Assembly: GCA_038501625.1 (NCBI GenBank)
Contig: JAZAYU010000005.1
Location: forward strand, 10,565,484-10,629,483
Source: Corbicula japonica
Taxonomy: Eukaryota; Mollusca; Bivalvia; Venerida; Cyrenidae
Direction: 5' to 3'
Length of the DNA stretch: 64,000 bases
Shown here piece by piece: positions 12,401 through 21,400 of this stretch. Below the pieces are notes generated by a model that worked only from the letters and a program-made list of their open reading frames with translations, searched no databases and was not told the origin of the DNA. Position numbers and translations under genes: made by a program. How positions within the stretch are numbered: the stretch's first letter is position 1; each line of letters begins with the position of its first letter.

Positions 12401-15400
12401 TGAGCAACTTTTTATAATATAAGCTGATCTTTATGTCATTTATACAACTAAATATGCAACTTTCTTATTCATTAAAAAGGAAGTCAGTATAAAAAAAAAC
12501 ATAACAAAAACATTTCTGGATGTAATAAAAGGGTGATCCATAATATCTGATACCCTTTTGAAATTTAATAGAGTTTATATCATAAAACATTGGCATACAA
12601 TTTTCACTTAGTAATAATCTAGATGCTTTAAAGTTTTGTTTGATATATAGCATAGCATACTTCTGTAGGGAATGCAGTCCGTATATCCAAAATAATATTA
12701 ATAACAAATGTTCAATTTGATGTCAATTTTCGGTGCTTATTACGTCAAGTCTATTCTTGGAATGGTCTAATTTGGCCGATGCACATCTGTGAATTTAGGT
12801 GTGTAAATCTTACCTCCCCAAAGAAAAAGTCCAAATGGGCCACATAAAATTTCAAGAAAAGACTTGACGTCATAATCACCAAAATTGACGTCACATTGAA
12901 CATTTGTTAAAAATATTATTTTGGATATACCGACAGCATTTCTTATTCAAGCATGGTTCGTTGTAACCGGTATGTCAAACAAAACTTTGAAACCTCTAAA
13001 TCACTACCATGTAAAAATTGTATGCCTATGTTTGACGATATTAATGCTATTAAATTTCAAAAGAGTATCAGATATTATGGACCACCCTGTAACACTATTA
13101 TTAAATCAGTTTTGTTCTGACCTTGTTCAGAGTGGCTGATGTTACTGAAGGGTGTGGCAGGCGCACAGGGACCAGATCTCTACCAGCTCTGGTACTCTGG
13201 GCAGACCCTAAACCAGAATGTACCCCAGGCTCAAACCCACACAGCCTCCTACAATGGCCACTATAAACCAGACTACTCGAACCACTGGCAGGATCTCTGT
13301 ATTGACCAGGTATGACTCTGTGCTCATTCTGTACAAGTAATGAAGTCAGCTGTCCGAAGACACCTTTTTCCATGACACTCCACAAATTACTACAAATTTC
13401 GATGTCAGTTAGATTTTGGCTTGCAACCGAAACATCAAACACAATGCGTGGGGACTGATATTTTCATTGAGAGTAGTGTGGAAAAGTATAATTGACATAA
13501 CTGGTTGCGTTTTGGTCAGAAATAACCTAATGAATAAAAAAAGCGAACAGTTTAGATCCTGATCAGAAGGCACGGATGTGCTTGCTGATCTGAATTTAAA
13601 CTGTTTGCCAACACAATAAAGATGTATCTGTGGAGGAAAGGGATATTATATTTGATATAATGTTCCCTCAAATTTTAGTTTTATAATATTTTATTGCATG
13701 TTAATCTATTATAGAAGCTGTCAATTACAAATGTAGTTATATTAAATTTGATACATCTACATAATGTAATAATGTCCTATGTTATGTCTCTTTATTTGAC
13801 AGATTAAAGTGGCAATCTACAACCAGGGTGTAGAAAAGGCCAATATCATCTTCAATGCCACCGGGGCTGACAAGATGAGCTGGTTCACAAATGACAGAAT
13901 CATCTCCTCTACTTGGACAGACATCAAGACAGCTCCAAAAGAAATATTCAGCATGCCTGGGTAAAAATTAACCCTTTACTCAACTCTGTGGATACAGCTT
14001 TTACCCAATGTGCAGTCAGTGTAGATCCTGACCAGCCTGCATATCCATGCTGTCTGACCTGGATCTATACTTGTCACTTCTTGGCTAAATCTGAAAACAA
14101 ACAGTGAAGATCATGGTGAGATTGTAGATGTGCTAGCTACTCTGGATCTACACTGTTCACCTGTGGGACAAAAACCATATACCATGGTGTAATGGGTTTA
14201 ACATTTGTGTCCTTTACACATTGAGGCTTATGCAGCAAACTGTGAACCTTTTCTGATGCCAAAGAGGGAGATTTACAAAAAAGGGGCGAAAGTTTTCAGT
14301 TTTATTATAGATTTCCTTTTTTTTTACAATAGCCAAGGCTGCTTTTCTGAATTGTCTTAATCCATTGAGAAAACATGAGGGATTAGGAGGGGGAAATGTC
14401 AGATCAGGAATCTTGACTTGATTTCTGATCAAATACAGATGCAGATTGGCCGTGTTGAACTGAATTTTGTTCTGGAATATCAGTGACTTGGACATTTTTG
14501 TGAAAAAAACAACAACTGATTTGATTTATATTTTACATAAATATTAATGGTTGTTTTAGAGATGCCAGTAAAGGACGTGAGTTCTATATAAGCGGTCAGT
14601 CGGATAAGTCAAATGACTGTGATTCTTTTGGATGGATCATGATTTCAACAAAGGCGGCATGTTTCTATGAGACGACCGACCCCAAACCTGCTTTCTACTA
14701 TGCTCCTGGAACCAGCCAGGCTCATTGGGGTTTCAGTAAGTGAATTTTAATGATATGTTATGATTTTGTGGTGCTTTAAAATCACTTAACTCCAAATGGA
14801 AGTTTTCTTTTTTGTTGTTGTCTTTTTTAATCTTAAAAATTCAAGGGAAAACATATTTTTGTATTTCAGATCATTTAAAACTCTTGGTTTTAAAACCATT
14901 CAGACTCCTATAGGACTGAGAAATGATAAATTTTGTCATTGTACACTGTTGATATATTTATCTACAAAGAATGTGCTCGTAAACAATATCTTAGATTTGT
15001 TGAATCTTAGAAATTCAAGAAATTCAACAATTTTAGAATCAGATCCACAACATAAGCACTTTTATAAGTAGTAAATTTCAATGAACACAAGATGTGATTT
15101 GAGATGATCTGATTATGACCTCTTAAAAATTCTCAACAGGTGTTCGATGACACCTGGTTTTCAAAAGTTATTTAAATCCCTGTATTTAATAAATGTAATG
15201 TAAATTCCAAGACATAATTTAAAACACAACAGAAACACAACAGCTTCAATGTTAAGCTACCCAAGATGTATTGGTTGTAAATTTATACATAAGGAAAATT
15301 TGTTGGCAACAGTCTGACACTTATAAATCATAAAAATATTATTAATAAGTTATCCAAATATTTTTTACTTATACCAAAAGATCAAGTATTTGTTTCTTAT

Positions 15401-18400
15401 TTTCCAGCAAATCCAGGCACTGGTGATGTTTTTGTAATAGAGGCACAATCCAGATGTAAGTTGGTATTATGTAAATTCTTTTAACCCTTTCCTCAATATA
15501 AAGCATTTTTACACAAGTGTGACCAATGTTGATCCAATCAGCCAGCACATCTGTGGTCACATTTTGGTCAGAAATAACTTAACAAATCAAAATGCTGATC
15601 TGGATCTTCACTGTTCACCAGGCAATAAAGGTGTGTCTATGGAGGAAAGGGTTAATTAGGTTAATGTTACCAAGAATTTAAAACTCCATGAAAGATCGTT
15701 AAGTGAAAGGTTCAAATGGGAACATCTAGCTTGGAAAGAAATGAGATTCTGCCAAATAGTTTCCAGAGGGCTGGATTCCCTCATCCAAAGCATATACATT
15801 ATGATAGTTAACTTCCTTGAATTAAGTTTTTGTAAAAGCAGAGAAATTTATAACTTACTTATCAGAATGCAAAACATCATAGTGTAGTGTCAGTATCATA
15901 GTGCAGTGTCATTTGTCTTCTGTGGAGGTGTAAAATGACTTTTTCAATTACTAGTGAAAATGCTGGAAATTCTCGTCTGGTATGCAAGAATAGAAATGTT
16001 CAAGGCCAGTTCTGTTCAATTTATATCTTGGAAAAATTGCAATGCTTATATATTGTAATTCAGTGACAGCTTAATCTTGTAGAAGAATTAATTCTCATCC
16101 CGGTGTATTACATTCATCAGTATGTTACCGATTTCTTTGGATTAATCATTACCCTCTAAGTGCTGAGCTCATCATTTGTCACATTTGTGATCACATTGAT
16201 AGAGTCTGATCAGGGTCTTCAGTTACTCTACACTGCTCACTATTCTTTTCATAAACTCAGTTCAAGAACTTCTGTAAAATTTAACTTTAATTTAATTGAA
16301 CAGCAAATGGACTAGCTGAAATGATAGAAAATAATTTGGTTTTTACATTTTAGGTCCACCTGGAAGTCAGACAGGACAGCCCACAAACTTCCCACAAACA
16401 ACAAAAGCCGCAAGTAATTATCTTACATTGATTTCTTTTTTTTAAACTATTTAAATACTTAAACTTTGTAATATGACCCATGTGATCTTTTTAGGTTTAA
16501 ATGATGGTTATAGTCACAAATAATTTTCGGAAGTATTTGAAAATTATGCCTATCTTAGGCCATCCTAAAAAAATATTTGTTTGTTCTTGCTCCACCCAAC
16601 CTTTTGGAGGTGAGTCGGTAGGTCGCTTTTTTTTAATTATTATTTTAATACAAAGCTCAAAGCCTTCAAACACATCAAACCCTTGAGAAAGATTTCTGGA
16701 ATTAAGGTATGGCATATTTTTGATGTTGTCAATTCACCAAGAATGTAACATTGTTGCTGACAATTGGCACCGCAATTTGACATGCTGGAGCATAATGTTA
16801 AAAACCAAAAAAGTCTAATTGGCATAGGTTTATGTTACTGAAAATGAATATGACATATATAATCGAAAGCCGTGGAATTTTAATGGAAGCAGCAGCCATT
16901 TCGTCACCACATTATTTAAGGTTCCGCAAAGATTGCAAATGGCGAAAAGTGGCTAAATTTTCAAAATTGAATTTTGGGGGAAATACTTATTGCCACCTAG
17001 ATTTTAGTAAATAAATGTATTTAGCTATGGATGTAGTAAATGTTTGCAAGCTTAATTTAGTCTAATTCATGTTCTAATTACTAAGCACATACTACAACAA
17101 AAGAAAAACCGTTTGCATGAGAACTCTGAAACTCATGAACAATATTCCAAAGCAACTTATTCCTGAAATAAGTATATGCTGGTCTACAATGTTTAGTGCC
17201 CATTCGTCAAAATAATGAAAGGGTTTTCAAGAAATTCAAGGAAATCTTACTTCCTGGTTCAAAGTGAAAGTGAAAGTACTTTCACTTTGAACCAGGAAGT
17301 AAGATTTCCTTGAATTTCTTGAAAACCCTAACATTATTTTGACGAATTGGCACTAAACATTGTAGACCAGCATATACTTATTTCAGGTACGAGTTGCTTT
17401 GGTATATTGTTCATGAATTTCAGAGTTCTCATGCAAACGGTTTTTCTTTTGTTTTAGTATGTGCTTAGTAATTAGAACATGAATTAGACTAAATTAAGCT
17501 TGCAAACATTTACTACATCCATAGCTGAATACATTTATTTACTAACATCTAGGTGGCAATAAGTATTTCCCCCAAAATTCAATTTTGAAAATTTAGCCAC
17601 TTTTCGCCATTTGCAATCTTTGCGGAACCTTAACTACTGCAAATTTCGATTTCAGTTAGATTTTGGCTTGAATGAATGAATGAATGCAACTAAAACATCA
17701 TATGAGTCAGTTGCGTGGCAACATAGATTATGGTTGAGAAATAGCGGGAAAGTTTAATTAATCCACAAGGAGAATGAACACCCAGTGACAAAATTGATTG
17801 ACAGCATAACCTTATTTGGAATTAAAACACAGTGTCTTTTGATTGGAGCGGCAGTTCTAACAGTTGTCATATGACAAAAAACATGATCAGCTTCTTGCGT
17901 GTTGCAGTGCAACAGATGTTTACGTAGGTCGCTTGCTGCATCAAAATCAGATTGAAATCAAAATTTGTATTAACTGCTAACTCTTAACCCTAAGGTCAAA
18001 CAGATATGGCAGCAGCGCCTGTCCAACCATGCAAGAGACGCACACAGTATATACCATTCATATTCCCAATTAAAGGATAGTTCAAGTATGCCTATATACT
18101 GCTACCCACAACGAATGACACTCTGCATGGTTTGAAATAGACATATTACCATCAAGGGAGGTAGTCGATAACTGATAACTACACTACATAAAATACAAAC
18201 GCTTAGTAACCGACCAGGGTCTGTTATCTATCTATTATAGAACCCTGAATGAACGAACAATTCTGTAACTTTTTGCGGTTCACCAGCATTATATTGACAT
18301 GGTATTTGCAGGAACTGAATATGTAAATAAATATATGTTTGTGTTACTTAAAATAAATATGACATATATTTGTTTGCCATGGCAGTTTTAATGGAAGCGA

Positions 18401-21400
18401 CAAATTTAACGGAAGCGATGACCTTTTTTTACAAAGCTCTAAAATAAAACACTTAATAACTGACGAACAATTCCGGACATTTTATCGCCAGACATAAGTA
18501 AGGCGGTATTTGCTGGATGCAAGTTTCGAACGGATATGTTTTATTCATTTTTAATGAAATATGTTACTGAAAATGAATACGACGTGTATAATCGGAGGGC
18601 GGCGTTCAAATATAAAATACAAAAGGGAGAAATTTGCCAGGCCTGTTTAGATTTTGGAGTGGATCTGTTTTTCCAAGAGATGATATTGTGATTTTGATCT
18701 TTGATGTCTGGAAACAGAATTAGGTTTGGAACTTGGTTACTTCTATAGTTGTGCTATAACTGGAGTAAGCAATAAATTTAGGCAACCAATACATTGTAGG
18801 TATGTTTCATCTTAACACTGATCTAAATTTTATAATTTGTAGAGTATGCAGGAACAATATAATTACATTATTAGAAGCATTATCAGCAGGTGTTAATGAA
18901 AGTCTTACATTCCTTTTTTTTTCAAATGACAAGGTCAAGATTTAAATATAAGATATATTTCTTTAATAAAAAGATATGTGGTGTCAATTATTTTGAATAT
19001 TTTTTTCTATATTGGACTCAGAATGTTCTCTTTTTGCATCATATTATTACAAATGAGCTTAAAGGCTTGGCAATATCCGCATTACTTGTAATAGAATTAA
19101 TTTCTAAATGAATTCTATATATGCGTCCTTAGAAATTAAATGACATATTTACCGTTCTTTGATAACAATAAGAGATAATTTTATTGGTGGCGGCAGCCGG
19201 TAGACCTCCAATTTTAATATGAAACTTTTCAAGTAAAAATCACCCTCATCCTGAAAATTTTACCTCCCTTCTCTGTCATGAAAATTACTTGGCAGGTAGG
19301 TGATTTTTCAAATCTCTCACTTTTAAATTTATGTATGTCCTTAAAGATCTACAGCAGTAGTACCTGGTATAAATCAGCCTCATTCTGAAAATTTTACCTC
19401 CCTTCTCTGTCATGAAAATTACTTGGCAGGTAGGTGATTTTTCAAATCTCTCACTTTTAAATTACATATATGTCCTAAGATCTGCAGCAGTAGTACCTGG
19501 TATAAATCACCCTCATTCTGAAAATTTTACCTCCCTTCTCTGTCATGAAAATTACTTGACAGGTAGGTGATTTTTCAAATCTCTAACTTTTAAAGTACAT
19601 ATATGTTCTAACATCTGCAGAGGTACAGCCATATGTAATTTGACATTTTTCAGTTTGCGAATACAAAGGCAAGCAGTACACTCAGAGTCAATACTGGACA
19701 GATGGATGTCAGTACAACTGTACTTGTGAAGATGCTGCTATCGGATATTACAGATGCCGAAACTTGTAATTATTAATGAAATATACTTTATGGGGCCGTC
19801 ACACTATGATGTTCGGTCAGCGTTCTACGACATTTCAGGAAACATTGTTAGTCATCCATGGTTACTGGGATAGCGCCAGAAGTGTGTTGTGTGAATGCAA
19901 GAGAACATTGGTGATCACTGGGAATCGGCGGAGAATGCTAGTCCTGTAAAAAAGTTTTGAACATGCACAAAAATTTTCACTGAGATCAGCCTTCTTCAAC
20001 TTTTAATTTTTAACGATGAAAAATGTTTTAAGATTGTTTGTGGAATGTTTTACTAACGTTTGCCGAGCGTTGCACTAGGATATCCTGAGTCAGTTGTTAA
20101 TCAAGCTTTACTCCTTTGTTTCAAATCATTTGCTGTACTGTGAATGACTTACTGGTGACCTGTCAACAACTGCTGAACTGTCCCCTAGAGCAAGCAGTGT
20201 GTGACTAAAGAGAAACAAACGTCCTTTTGGCAATCATTGAGTGTCATTCAAGCGTTACCCGAACATCTATGCATCAGCACGCTGGTCTAACATTGACAAA
20301 ATATTCTTCACGTGCCAGTGACACGTGAGAACATGCCAATGGTTTTAGGTTTTTCTTACTTGGTCTCTGTAACACGCTTCTAGTGCTTTAGACACATGCT
20401 ATTGGTGCGTTAGACTTAACGTTAATAACACGCCAGATGTGTCATCCTTGAATGCTCCAAAAATGGACGATTGAAACATTCAGAGAACATTGACCAGAGG
20501 GTCATAGTGTGACGGCACCTTTAATGTTAAATCTTAAAACAGTCAGGTCTGTGAAAAAGTTGACGTTTTTTTTATTGGTGCATTTATTTATCTATAGAAT
20601 CCACTTAAGAGAGCACACAACAAAAAAAAGTTTTTACTCCACTCTTTCGTTATATTTGTTTTATTGTTGGATGATTTGGACAAGCCTCCCATGGTTTGGT
20701 CTGATCTATGGCTATGAAATTTACTAATTTCATTACAGGTGTCCACAATACACAAACCTGCCACCAGGCTGCAAGCTGATTACTAACCCTGGTGACTGTT
20801 GTGCTCAACCAGACTGTGGAATGACTCAAGTCTCAACCATTGCTCCGCTTGTCATTGTTGGTGGGACCTGTAAGAGCTTTGCTTTGTAGTGTTGTTTTGG
20901 TCTGTTTAGCTGTTTAGTTAGTAGCTAAGATTCTGATTAGCCTGCATGTTTCAGCAGTCTGATCAGGATCTACACTATTCAATTTTAGATCCATTAGATT
21001 ATTTTAACAAATAAGCACCATGATCAGGTCCCAAGGTTATAAAACTGAGAATGGAAACCAGTCTCAAATCTCAAGCATCTGATTGGCTGAAATGGCAACT
21101 TGTCACCATTTCAGCCAATCAGATGCTTTTGAGATTTGAGACTGGTTGCCTAGCTCAGTTTTATAAGCTTGATCAGACTGCATAGATGTACTAGCTTATT
21201 CTACTCTGTTTCAAATGGAATATAAAAAATGGTTATAGTCCTCAGTTTGAAGTTTTACAAACAGAAAATTTTTATACTTGTATGTAGGGTGTATGCTGGC
21301 AATCATTTTTTAAGTTCAGTACTTAAACCTTACCAACCTAGAAATTTATTTTACTGTTTTGAACAGAAAGTGTTTATTCTCAAGCATCTGTTTTCATAAT

